A stretch of 64,000 bases of DNA, from assembly GCA_934090685.1 (NCBI GenBank), contig CAKOJN010000007.1, positions 45,182 to 109,181 of the forward strand. The letters run 5' to 3'. A program made the translations under genes and the position numbers. Below the pieces are notes generated by a model that worked only from the letters and a program-made list of their open reading frames with translations, was not told the origin of the DNA and did no database searches. Numbering within the stretch: the first letter of the stretch is position 1; every line of letters starts with the position of its first letter. Below are positions 26,312 to 35,061 of the stretch, one piece after another. The DNA comes from an uncultured Bacilli bacterium. GTDB taxonomy: Bacteria > Bacillota_I > Bacilli_A > RF39 > UBA660.

Positions 26312-28501
26312 CTAACCAATTCGGAAAGCCGGAGAAACACCATTTACATCAGTTGCTACATCAAAATCCCATTCTCCAGTGATTAAAAGAGTAAAAAAAT
26401 AATTATTGACATTGGTTGAAGCAGAACGAAGCCACCATTTGGAAACTGCTCCCGTATTATCATATTTTTTAGCATTAGTATATTGGTTTGTTGTTACTCC
26501 TAATTGTTTATAATAATCAAATTGTCTAGTTTTATCTCTTGCAGCATCATCATCAATATTATTAGATGTACCCGAAGCCCATAATTCAGCAGTAGCTAAT
26601 AAATATAATTTATCTGATGAAGTGTAATTTGCACTATCTCGTTTTGCTCGCCCTGATATTGTTAATGTAGGTATTATAACTTGTTTTAAATCGTTCGGTA
26701 ATAAATTAATAATACTATTAGAATCATTTTCATCATTAAGAAACTTATACATATTACTTGCAGGCCATCCTCCAATATTAGTTATAGTACCATTCATTTT
26801 TATTTTTGTAATTATACTGACAAACTCTACTACAAATCCACATGCGCTTTGTGAGAAATTACTATCATTGCATTCATTTGGTGTAGACATATTAGCTATT
26901 CTTACCTTATGTGTTCCATATGTACCTAAGTCTACTTCTTTTTCATCCCCAACATGATAATTACTTGTGTTTCCTGTTTTTACAGCATTGGCAATAGTTG
27001 CCCATGAATCTTTAGCAAAAGACGATGGTTCAGATGGAGTATCTGGAGTTTCTTGAGTTTCTCCAGGAATTCTAAATGCTGGTGAAACACCTAAACTGTA
27101 CGAAGCATTATTACCAATGTGACCACCTGTTTGATTTACAGTAAAGAAAGCACTATGATAATTAGATGAAGCAGTACGTAACCACCACCACGTATTTGTT
27201 CCTTCAAAACTCTTAATCGCTGCAGCATAATTATCTGTTGTTACACCAATATTTTTATAATAATCAAGTTGTCTAGTATCATTCCATGCGGAATCAGTAC
27301 TAATAGTGTTTGCTGAACCATTTTTCCATATTTCTTTAGTTGACAAGAAATAGATTTTATCATTTGAAACAAAATTATTTTCATCTTTAGAACCATGTCC
27401 AGATACAGAGTATGTCTCACCTATTACTTTTCTCAAACTAGTTGGTAATAAATTAATAAAACTATTTGCATTAGTTTCATCATTTAAAAATGAATACATT
27501 TGACTTGCTGGCCATCCATCTAAATTCCAACCATTATCATATGTTGTTCCTTTATATTCTCCACTAGCATTCATATAATATTTTGTAACAACATCGGTAA
27601 ATTCTACTACAAATCCACATGCAGTTTGAGAGAAGCCTTCTGTTTTGCATTCATCAGGAGTAGACATATTCGCTATTCTAACAGTATGTAAGCCATAATT
27701 CTTAATTGATACTATTTTCGTATCGCCTACATGATAATTACTTGTATTTCCGTTTTGAACATTTTTAGCAATTGTTTCCCAAGTATCTTCGGCAAACGAA
27801 GTAGATATTACAGGAGTATCTGGATTAGATGGTTTAACTGTTGGCGTTTTAACTTGAGAATAAATAAGTTTAATACCTAAACCTGATATAATAACATCAT
27901 CTTCAGGTTCTTCAATAGTCATCCCATCAACTGGACTTTTATATCTTAAAGTAAGAATTAAATCTTTAACATCACCAGGATTTAATAAATCATTAACTTC
28001 TATATCATTAGAAAAATTTTTCGAAGAACCATTATTATCAAAATGTTCTTCTTCATTTGTATACTTCAATGTATATTCAATATTAGCGCATACATTAGTT
28101 GCATCTTTAGCAGCCTGCTCATCACTACCATATCCTTCACAAGTAATAGTATCTTTTAATATTTCTGATAATTTAGCATTTATAGTACCATTATTTGCCA
28201 CTTGAAAAGTATAAGAGATAGAATCCCCTGGATCTAAAAAATTAACATTATATGAACTTATCTCAGTCTTATCAACGCTTATTACTGGATCAGATATCTT
28301 TTGTGCATTTCCTGTAAGTGTTGCTTCACTTAAATTTTGAAACTCTATTTTCCAAGACATTCCAGTAACTTGTGCTGTTCCATTTATTTTAAGAGTTGAA
28401 GATGCAGCAGAATAACCAATTGTCAATGCTACAACTGCTACTAATAAAAGACTAAGTAATGGTATTTTTGTATCTTTTCCTTTACGAGTTCTTATTCTCA
28501 T
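26312..28501 (-). CDS. TasA-like secreted protein with two tandem DUF6273-like domains
   Basis: A 729-residue secreted protein: a basic start (MRIRTRKGKD), hydrophobic core and SAASSTLKING, then a TasA-like domain (to about residue 220) and two copies of a DUF6273-like domain (about 235-480 and 490-729). Both domain copies share WETIAKNVQNGNTSNYHVG or a close variant, then VRIANMSTP, QSACGFVVEF, RQLDYYK and end in GVSPAFRI. A linker rich in Pro, Thr and Ser joins them. It probably forms a surface fibre subunit with a large decoration domain. It has its own terminator and lies apart from the signal-peptidase operon. Confidence 0.75.
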   Translation of the reverse strand: MRIRTRKGKDTKIPLLSLLLVAVVALTIGYSAASSTLKINGTAQVTGMSWKIEFQNLSEATLTGNAQKISDPVISVDKTEISSYNVNFLDPGDSISYTFQVANNGTINAKLSEILKDTITCEGYGSDEQAAKDATNVCANIEYTLKYTNEEEHFDNNGSSKNFSNDIEVNDLLNPGDVKDLILTLRYKSPVDGMTIEEPEDDVIISGLGIKLIYSQVKTPTVKPSNPDTPVISTSFAEDTWETIAKNVQNGNTSNYHVGDTKIVSIKNYGLHTVRIANMSTPDECKTEGFSQTACGFVVEFTDVVTKYYMNASGEYKGTTYDNGWNLDGWPASQMYSFLNDETNANSFINLLPTSLRKVIGETYSVSGHGSKDENNFVSNDKIYFLSTKEIWKNGSANTISTDSAWNDTRQLDYYKNIGVTTDNYAAAIKSFEGTNTWWWLRTASSNYHSAFFTVNQTGGHIGNNASYSLGVSPAFRIPGETQETPDTPSEPSSFAKDSWATIANAVKTGNTSNYHVGDEKEVDLGTYGTHKVRIANMSTPNECNDSNFSQSACGFVVEFVSIITKIKMNGTITNIGGWPASNMYKFLNDENDSNSIINLLPNDLKQVIIPTLTISGRAKRDSANYTSSDKLYLLATAELWASGTSNNIDDDAARDKTRQFDYYKQLGVTTNQYTNAKKYDNTGAVSKWWLRSASTNVNNYFFTLLITGEWDFDVATDVNGVSPAFRIG

Positions 28502-28577
28502 AATACTATCTCCTATCCTTTAATAAATATACCATAATCAAGCATTTTTATCAATCATCTTCAGGAAAATTTCACAA

Positions 28578-28609
28578 TAAAAAACTCACATATTTTTGTA
28601 TATGTAAGT
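28578..28609 (-). terminator. Terminator
   Basis: On the minus strand ACTTACATAT (28609-28600) pairs with ATATGTGAGT (28593-28584) and a T-run follows. It ends the gene at 28617. Confidence 0.8.
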
Positions 28610-28616
28610 CAATTTA

Positions 28617-30032
28617 TTATTCTATTCTAAATGCTGGTGAAACACCATAAGTACCGTCAGCATCAAAAACATTAGTTTTTCCATTAATATTGACTGCCGC
28701 AAAGTAAAGGCTATTTAGTGATGCTGCCATATCAAGCCACCAAATTGAAGCGCTACCATTATATTTTTTTATTGCTCCAGAATAGTTATCTGTAGTCACA
28801 TCATTATCACCATAATAATCTAGTTGTCTAGTAAAATCTTTTGCTGAATCATATTGATTAGACCAATCGCTGTATATCTCTTTTGGAGTCAATAAATACA
28901 GTTTATCCGTAGACGTAAAATTATTTGAATCACTTCTTCCATGACTAGTTATATTTTGTGTGTCTACAATTACTTCTTTTAAATCAGATGGTAAAGTATT
29001 AATAAGACTAGAGTTATCATTCTCATCATTTATGAATGAATATAAGTTACTATTCACCCAACCACCAACATTTGTTGATGTAGAATTCATTGCATGTTTT
29101 GTAATAACATCAGTAAACTCAACTACAAATCCACATGCTGTTTGTGAAAAACCTTCTGTTTTACATTCATCAGGAGTAGACATATTAGAAATTCTAACTT
29201 TATGAGTACCATAAGTATCACCTAAATTCACATTTTTCTCATCACCAACATGATAATTATCAGTTTGCCCTGCTTTAACTGCTTTAGCAATCGTATCCCA
29301 TGAATCTTCTGCAAAGGAAACAGTATTTATTGGTTCATCTGGAGTTGATGGTGTTACTGGAGTTGAACTTGATGACTGATTATTTTGAGAATAAATAAGT
29401 TTTATTCCTAAACCTGCTATTGAAACATCATCTTCTGGTTCAGTAATTGTTTCAGAATCAGTAGGACTCTTATATTTTAATGTTAAAATCATATTCTTAA
29501 CATCCCCAGCGTTTAATATATCATTAACTTCTATATCAGTTGTTGTACTAGTTAAAACATAATCATCACTATAATGTGGTTCTTCTTCTTGATATTTTAA
29601 TGTATATTCTAGATTAGCACAAACATTATCAGCATCATTAGTTGCTTGTACAGTATTACCATACCCTTCACAAGTAATAGTATCTCTAATTATTTCAGAT
29701 AATTTCGCGTTTAAAGTACCATTATTTGCGATTTGAAAAGTATAAGAAACAGAATCCCCTGGATCTAAAAAATTAACATTATATGAACTTATTTCCGTTT
29801 TATCTTCACTTATCACTGGATTAGATATTATACTAGCATTTCCTGTAAGTGTTGCTTCACCCAAATTTTGAAATTCTATTCTCCAAGACATTCCCTCAAT
29901 AGACGCAGTTCCTTTAATACTAAGAGTTGTAGACAAAGCAGAATATCCTATAGTAAGACCTACACAAGCCACTATTAAAAGTGCTATCAAAGGTAATTTA
30001 TTATCATTCTCTTTCTTAGATCTTACTTTCAT
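28617..30032 (-). CDS. TasA-like secreted protein with one DUF6273-like domain
   Basis: The 471-residue paralogue of the gene at 26312 has an almost identical N-terminal 220 residues (signal core, GYSALSTTLSIKGTASI, WRIEFQNLGEATLTGNA) but one C-terminal DUF6273-like domain. In the first catalytic-like position of the domain repeats it reads WWLDMAA, where the paralogue has WWLRTAS or WWLRSAS. The Thr/Pro/Ser linker is at about residue 225. It is likely a cleavage substrate of the neighbouring SipW-type peptidase. The signal, domains and paralogy are visible; the fibre role is inference. Confidence 0.75.
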   Translation of the reverse strand: MKVRSKKENDNKLPLIALLIVACVGLTIGYSALSTTLSIKGTASIEGMSWRIEFQNLGEATLTGNASIISNPVISEDKTEISSYNVNFLDPGDSVSYTFQIANNGTLNAKLSEIIRDTITCEGYGNTVQATNDADNVCANLEYTLKYQEEEPHYSDDYVLTSTTTDIEVNDILNAGDVKNMILTLKYKSPTDSETITEPEDDVSIAGLGIKLIYSQNNQSSSSTPVTPSTPDEPINTVSFAEDSWDTIAKAVKAGQTDNYHVGDEKNVNLGDTYGTHKVRISNMSTPDECKTEGFSQTACGFVVEFTDVITKHAMNSTSTNVGGWVNSNLYSFINDENDNSSLINTLPSDLKEVIVDTQNITSHGRSDSNNFTSTDKLYLLTPKEIYSDWSNQYDSAKDFTRQLDYYGDNDVTTDNYSGAIKKYNGSASIWWLDMAASLNSLYFAAVNINGKTNVFDADGTYGVSPAFRIE

Positions 30033-30071
30033 AATGACTCCTATTCTTTCATTAATATATCACAATTACTA

Positions 30072-30336
30072 TTATTTATCAATTATATTTTTTAGTTTAG
30101 TTCCTCTTTTATATGCTTCATTATAAAACTCAATTGGATTATATTTTTCTTTATATTCTTTTCTATAACATAATTCTAATGTTATAGGGCCATCATAATT
30201 ATTTTCTTTTAATTTAGTCATTACTTTTTCATAGTTAATAGTCCCATCAAATGGTAATAAATGTTCATCATGTTCACCAAAGTTATCATGTATATGTACC
30301 ACTAATATTTTATTTTTAAATCTTTCAAAATTAAAC
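30072..30336 (-). pseudogene. C-terminal fragment of a sugar-phosphate isomerase/epimerase-like TIM barrel
   Basis: About 85 codons resemble the C-terminal third of AP-endonuclease-2-like TIM barrel proteins (LVVHIHDNFGEHDEHLLPFDG, YDGPITLELCYR). The N-terminal two thirds are missing, and the remaining end is joined in frame to the remnant of an ion exchanger. The whole frame (30072-30437) begins without an evident ribosome site. The fragment cannot be an active enzyme. Confidence 0.75.
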
Positions 30337-30673
30337 TTATCATTGAAAGAAAATATAAATAACAATAATGCAGAAACTATCATCATAATAATATCAATAT
30401 AACTAAAATTAATACTATTAATTTCTCCTAATAACAATACCTATATTAAATATATTACTTACTACTACATTACTCATATTGACCTTTTCTTGTTGCTAAA
30501 ATACTAGTCATAAGTTCAGGAAGAGATGTTCCTAAGGCAACTATTGTAAAAGAAATCATTCTTTCACTAACACCAAACATCTTAGCAAGCACACTTGCAC
30601 CATCAACAAAATAATCTGCACCTTTAATCTAAATAACAAAGCCCACTATTAATATAAATATTTGTAATACCAT
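30337..30673 (-). pseudogene. Degraded Na+/Ca2+ exchanger (CaxA/YrbG-like) N-terminal remnant
   Basis: On the minus strand from an ATG at 30673 the codons read MVLQIFILIVGFVI, then a TAG where Leu is expected, then IKGADYFVDGASVLA and VALGTSLPELMTSI. The last is the alpha-repeat motif of K+-dependent or independent Na+/Ca2+ exchangers. Soon after, the frame changes at NVVVSNIFNIG, with a deletion, and a later exchanger segment (YIDIIMMIVSALLLFIFSF) is fused to the TIM-barrel tail at about 30336. At least one stop, one frameshift and a deletion are present, so the gene is dead. Confidence 0.75.
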
Positions 30674-30727
30674 AATACATCTCTTTAGACAATCAATTAT
30701 ACTAAATATTTATATTTAAAACAACTA

Positions 30728-30976
30728 TCATTTTGTTATTTCTTCAAATCTATATTTTTGTTTAACATTTGGATACTTTTCATGATCAACTTCAGATAAA
30801 AACATATTAATTGGTCTTGCATATACACCATTATTATGTTCTTTATCATTCTCATCAAAACAATAATACACAACTAAATCTTCATTAGTTTCACTATGTT
30901 TAGCAACAGTTATTACAACTGCATTAAATCCTTTAAAATGTTTCCATACTGTATATGGTTTTACTTCTCTATTCAT
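30728..30976 (-). CDS. DUF1653-family protein
   Basis: A soluble 82-residue protein with the DUF1653 pattern: VWKHFKGFNAVVITVAKHSETNE, LVVYYCFDE, and VYARPINMFLSEVD. The family is small, widely spread and of unknown function; its fold has been thought to be an SH3-like barrel. A GAGGTAG site precedes the ATG, 15 bases after the preceding gene's stop on the same strand. Confidence 0.85.
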   Translation of the reverse strand: MNREVKPYTVWKHFKGFNAVVITVAKHSETNEDLVVYYCFDENDKEHNNGVYARPINMFLSEVDHEKYPNVKQKYRFEEITK

Positions 30977-30990
30977 ATTTTCTTCTACCT

Positions 30991-31554
30991 CTACTCACAC
31001 ATACCATTATTATTATCAAAATACTTCTCGATTGTTTTGGTTGTTTTATTTATATCTGAAAAATCAATATATTTTTCCTTTATTTCTAGCTGCATTTCTT
31101 TAGTACAATTAGAACAATTAAAATATCCATCGCTTCCAATTTCTATAAGATAATCATTATTATCAATTCTACAATTTAGTGTCACTGAATCAACATTAGA
31201 TACTATAATAGATTTACGACTAATATTAAATATAACTATCAAAACTAAATTAATAACTATAAATATAACAAAAAGTATACCTATAATTTTTAATATTTTA
31301 ATTATCATACCTGCTAATTTCTCTGTATTAAAAGTCTTTTCAACTAATAGATTTTTAATATCATTATTGACAAGTTCATCTAAACTTATATTAAATATTT
31401 TAGATAATTCTTTAGCTTGATTTATTGAAGGATATGTCTGCCCTAATTCCCATTTAGAAATTGTTTGTCTAGTAACACCTAATTTTTCTGCTAAATCCTC
31501 TTGAGATAATTTATTATTCTTTCTAAGATCAGTTATTTTTTTACCTATTTCCAT
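30991..31554 (-). CDS. HTH regulator with membrane segment
   Basis: Residues 1-67 are a Cro/CI-type helix-turn-helix (IGKKITDLRKNNKLSQEDLA, VTRQTISKWELGQTYPS). A membrane segment follows near residues 83-110 (IIKILKIIGILFVIFIVINLVLIVIF), then a C-terminal extracellular domain with two cysteine pairs (FNCSNCTKE). The start at 31554 follows AAAGGAATGAT. It probably controls transcription in response to an outside signal, or itself. It shares a strand with the DUF1653 gene. The ligand is unknown. Confidence 0.8.
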   Translation of the reverse strand: MEIGKKITDLRKNNKLSQEDLAEKLGVTRQTISKWELGQTYPSINQAKELSKIFNISLDELVNNDIKNLLVEKTFNTEKLAGMIIKILKIIGILFVIFIVINLVLIVIFNISRKSIIVSNVDSVTLNCRIDNNDYLIEIGSDGYFNCSNCTKEMQLEIKEKYIDFSDINKTTKTIEKYFDNNNGMCE

Positions 31555-31652
31555 ATTATCATTCCTTTCACAAACATAATAATATTTTAAGTTTACTATT
31601 TCTACCAATTTCAAATGGAAATTATGCAATTATAGTTAACATATATGTTTTT

Positions 31653-32405
31653 TTAATTTGTCACTTCAATTATATTATCAAAATATCTAATATCATTATT
31701 TAATGTAATTTTGATTTTCCCATTCTTTATTAATCTTTCAATTAAATAAACATATAATGTATCGAGCAAATAAACATTTGCCATAAGTACTCCAACTAAT
31801 TTAGACATTTTAACTTTTCCTAATTCTTTTAAAGTATTTAATATTTTTTCATCATAATAATCCAATGTTACTGATTTAATATAACCATTTTCAATTATTC
31901 TTAAATCGGAATTAACAGAAACTAATTTTTCCCAAGCCTGCGCATTATCATTAATTTCTTGTCTAGTCAGTTTATGTTCTAGCTTAGATAACTCTTCAAG
32001 TTCATTCTCTCTCATAGCGCTAGGAGAAAAGCAACTATTATCATATTCATCACTATATAGAACATAAAGTTCATAATTTTGTTCTTTTACAACACTGCAA
32101 AGGTATAGCATAATTAAATATGAATAAATATGTTTTCTACTAGTCCATACTCTAATTTTATTGTTCTTTTTTATATTATCAATAATAATATCATATTCCT
32201 TTTTAAAATTAACATTGTTTTTTTCATAATACAATTCTTCTGGTATATTAATCTCAAAATTTTCAATATTGGATAAATCACCAACATTGAACAGCACATT
32301 AAACATTAATATATTATCATTTCCAAGAACACTTTTCTTAATAGTGTAATAAATAGAATTACCAAACACTACCTCCAATGTATCACCGGTGAATTTTTCT
32401 TTCAT
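31653..32405 (-). CDS. DUF1835/DUF3658-like protein
   Basis: The 250-residue protein is similar to the DUF1835 plus DUF3658 pair seen in many Firmicutes: an N-terminal strand (LEVVFGNSIYYTIKKS), then WTSRKHIYSYLIMLYL, and a C-terminal winged-helix-like part (YYDEKILNTLKELGKVKMSK, ERLIKNGKIKI). These proteins have no assigned biochemical role. The start at 32405 follows GGAGGTTATT. It lies between an HTH gene and a putative metallopeptidase, all on the minus strand but separated by gaps. Confidence 0.65.
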   Translation of the reverse strand: MKEKFTGDTLEVVFGNSIYYTIKKSVLGNDNILMFNVLFNVGDLSNIENFEINIPEELYYEKNNVNFKKEYDIIIDNIKKNNKIRVWTSRKHIYSYLIMLYLCSVVKEQNYELYVLYSDEYDNSCFSPSAMRENELEELSKLEHKLTRQEINDNAQAWEKLVSVNSDLRIIENGYIKSVTLDYYDEKILNTLKELGKVKMSKLVGVLMANVYLLDTLYVYLIERLIKNGKIKITLNNDIRYFDNIIEVTN

Positions 32406-32479
32406 AATAACCTCCAAATAAAATAATTACGTTTTATTACAAACTATTTTCTTTTTCACTTTCTTTTTCATACTTATTA

Positions 32480-33793
32480 TCAAATATACAATTCAAATAT
32501 TGCTTGTTTTTCTTCGCTACTAATATTTAACTGTTCTAAATAAGAAATAGTTCCCTCTGGTGTTTTCTTGGTACCATCATCATGATATTCAACTTTTAAA
32601 ATAGGATATCTAGTTAAAATTTCAGGTTTTTCATGGATAATAGAATCAAATAAATCCTTTTTCTCAATCTTCATCCCATCACTAAAAGTAATATAACTAT
32701 TTACCAAAATTTCAGGTGTATCATATTTTTCTCCTTTATAATATTGATAATAACTTTGTATACCTAATTGTTCTGCTTCCTCTTCAAATAACAAACTTTT
32801 ATAATTATTTCTATAAACTTTGCGAGGAATATTTGCTGCGGTTAGATAATCTTTCAACATATAATATCTATTTCCATGATATTTTTTACCAAGATCTTTA
32901 TTTTGAATTATATGAAATGCTTCATGAAATGTTGTAATATTTGCAAAATTTGTTGCGATTCTTATTAAATTTCCACGAGCTTCCCCACTTATGTACAAAG
33001 TTTTATCATAAATAACTTCGGGATTTTCTATTCCATTTTCAATTAAGAAATGTTTAATCAAATCAACATTCGCATATTTTTTTAATTTGCCATTGCTTGA
33101 CAAAAGTTGAAAGCAATCCTCTTTTGAAAAAAGACCGTTTTTCAATCGTTTTAGTACAGGATTTTCACTATTTTCTAGTTGAACTTTATTTGTTATCACA
33201 TTTAAAATATCTGTTACATCAATAATATTTTTCATTTCTATTAATAAATTTAATAATTCATCATCTTCTTTAATAGAGTCAACATTTTTAAAATAAAACA
33301 ATACCATTGATTTAACTTTTTCTAATGAAAGCCCCTCACTACTTAATATTTTAATTTGTTTTAGAATTATCATTGATAAATTACTTAAAGTTTTTATATC
33401 AATACCTCTAAAATCCATATTATTAATGTAATCACAAGCTATTTTCAAATTATCTTTTTTGTTTTCATCCCTATAAAAACAATAAAAAACTATATTAAAA
33501 TAAGATTCAACTATTCTGCTTTTTGTTTCATTACTAATAGAGTTATCCGACAAATTAGTCTTTAAATTTATTTGTTTACTTATAGACGAACATATTTTAG
33601 GATTATAATATAAAAATTTACTCCAATCATTTCCATTGTCTATTGTGACCATCAAATCGCTAAACATTTCTAAAATTTTAAATTGGTCATCTAACCCAAA
33701 CTTGTCAAATCCTTTTTCAAAAAAAGTTCTCAATGACATACTGGATCTTGTAGCCTTTTTTAAACTATCAATTTTTTCTTCAAATTTAAACAT
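32480..33793 (-). CDS. Putative zinc metallopeptidase (HExxH), unknown family
   Basis: A 437-residue protein without signal peptide. A helical N-terminal region of about 270 residues is followed by TTFHEAFHIIQ (HExxH near residue 287) and, about 40 residues later, an acidic segment (LLFEEEAEQLGIQ) that could supply the third zinc ligand, as in gluzincin-type folds. I do not recognise a family. Such a domain at the end of a helical protein is also seen in bacterial toxins of phage and mobile regions. The start at 33793 is chosen because AAAGATGGGGAT stands before it; the gene begins a few bases after the rRNA methyltransferase. Confidence 0.6.
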   Translation of the reverse strand: MFKFEEKIDSLKKATRSSMSLRTFFEKGFDKFGLDDQFKILEMFSDLMVTIDNGNDWSKFLYYNPKICSSISKQINLKTNLSDNSISNETKSRIVESYFNIVFYCFYRDENKKDNLKIACDYINNMDFRGIDIKTLSNLSMIILKQIKILSSEGLSLEKVKSMVLFYFKNVDSIKEDDELLNLLIEMKNIIDVTDILNVITNKVQLENSENPVLKRLKNGLFSKEDCFQLLSSNGKLKKYANVDLIKHFLIENGIENPEVIYDKTLYISGEARGNLIRIATNFANITTFHEAFHIIQNKDLGKKYHGNRYYMLKDYLTAANIPRKVYRNNYKSLLFEEEAEQLGIQSYYQYYKGEKYDTPEILVNSYITFSDGMKIEKKDLFDSIIHEKPEILTRYPILKVEYHDDGTKKTPEGTISYLEQLNISSEEKQAIFELYI

Positions 33794-33809
33794 AATTATC
33801 CCCATCTTT

Positions 33810-34979
33810 TCATATTCTTTCTAGCATACACACACATTCAACATGCTTTGTTCTTGGAAACATATCACAAATTGACATCTCTTTAAGAACATAATTATTA
33901 AGCAAATCTATATCTCTTTTAAGTGTTTTATAATTACATGATATATATACTAATCTTTTTGAATTAGAGTTATTTATATAATTAATTACATCTTTAGATA
34001 GTCCATTTCTAGGTGGATCTACTATTATAGAATCAAACTTCTCTTTTATCTTTTTAGCATCACTACATATAAATTCAATATTATTTATATTATTTAATTT
34101 TTTATTTATATCAGCATTTTTTATACTTGATTCATTTATCTCAACGCCAACGACTTTTTTAAAATTATCACTCATCCATATTCCAATAGTTCCCGTACCA
34201 CAGTATAAATCAAGCAAAGTATCACCACCTAAAATATACTCTTTTGCTTTATTATAAATAGAAGTCATTCCTTCTTTATTTATTTGATAGAAACTTAATG
34301 GATAAATAGAAAACTTAAAGTTATTTACTTCATCAGTCAAATATTTTTTTCCTTTAACATGTTTATCATTTAAATATAATGAGTCAACATCAATATCTAA
34401 TAATAAAATATCATCCCTATCACTAATAATATTAATCATTACTTCATTATTAACACTTCTAATCATTATTTCACGAACACCTGTTAAATCATATTTCTTA
34501 ATATTATCAATTGTTCTATTTATTAATGGGTCTAATAAATAACATGTACTAAAAGAACATATATTATGAGTTTTAGAGTCATAAAAACCAAGTTTATTAT
34601 TATTTATATGTAATACTACTTTATTTCTATAATTTAATGAGTTTTCAGTGCTTAAATAATTAACCTTTCTATTAAATAATCTTTCTATTTCATTTTTCTT
34701 AATTTTTCTTTCATTTTCATAACTTGTATGAAGAAAATTACATCCTCCACATTTATCATATATTGGACATAATATTTTTTTCCTTCTTGGGCTTTCAGTT
34801 ATTATATTAATTATTTTTCCCTTAGCAAATCTTTTATTTACTTCAGTTATTTTAATTTCAACTATTTCATTTTTTAACGCACCGAAAACAAAAATAACAA
34901 AATTATCTATTCTAGTAATTCCATTACCTTCCATGTCCTCATTAATAATTGTTACTTTATATATATCACTTACCTTCAT
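33810..34979 (-). CDS. 23S rRNA (uracil-C5)-methyltransferase (RlmCD/TrmA family)
   Basis: The 389-residue protein has a 4Fe-4S cysteine set (CPIYDKCGGCNF), an SAM-binding core (LLDLYCGTGTIGIWMS), DPPRNGLSKD, and the catalytic cysteine in VYISCNYKTL. Members place methyl groups on C5 of uracil in 23S rRNA or tRNA. A TRAM domain occupies the N-terminus. The C-terminal RTKHVECV is the family's general base segment. It is a plausible RlmCD, but substrate choice (rRNA or tRNA) is not shown. Confidence 0.9.
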   Translation of the reverse strand: MKVSDIYKVTIINEDMEGNGITRIDNFVIFVFGALKNEIVEIKITEVNKRFAKGKIINIITESPRRKKILCPIYDKCGGCNFLHTSYENERKIKKNEIERLFNRKVNYLSTENSLNYRNKVVLHINNNKLGFYDSKTHNICSFSTCYLLDPLINRTIDNIKKYDLTGVREIMIRSVNNEVMINIISDRDDILLLDIDVDSLYLNDKHVKGKKYLTDEVNNFKFSIYPLSFYQINKEGMTSIYNKAKEYILGGDTLLDLYCGTGTIGIWMSDNFKKVVGVEINESSIKNADINKKLNNINNIEFICSDAKKIKEKFDSIIVDPPRNGLSKDVINYINNSNSKRLVYISCNYKTLKRDIDLLNNYVLKEMSICDMFPRTKHVECVCMLERI

Positions 34980-35011
34980 AAAATACCACCTAAGTATAAG
35001 TAAATTATATC

Positions 35012-35048
35012 AAAAAATAAAAGAAGATACTATAAAACTAGCATCTTT
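35012..35048 (-). terminator. Terminator of deoB
   Basis: Minus strand AAGATGCTA pairs with TAGTATCTT and a T-rich tail follows. It closes the xerD-deoB unit. Confidence 0.65.
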
Positions 35049-35061
35049 ATTTAAATATTTC

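Noticed and set aside
30072..30437. An intact 121-residue protein fused from membrane and TIM-barrel parts
   Set aside because: The first part is a fragment of a broken exchanger and the second a fragment of an isomerase; there is no ribosome site, so it is treated as two pseudogenes.
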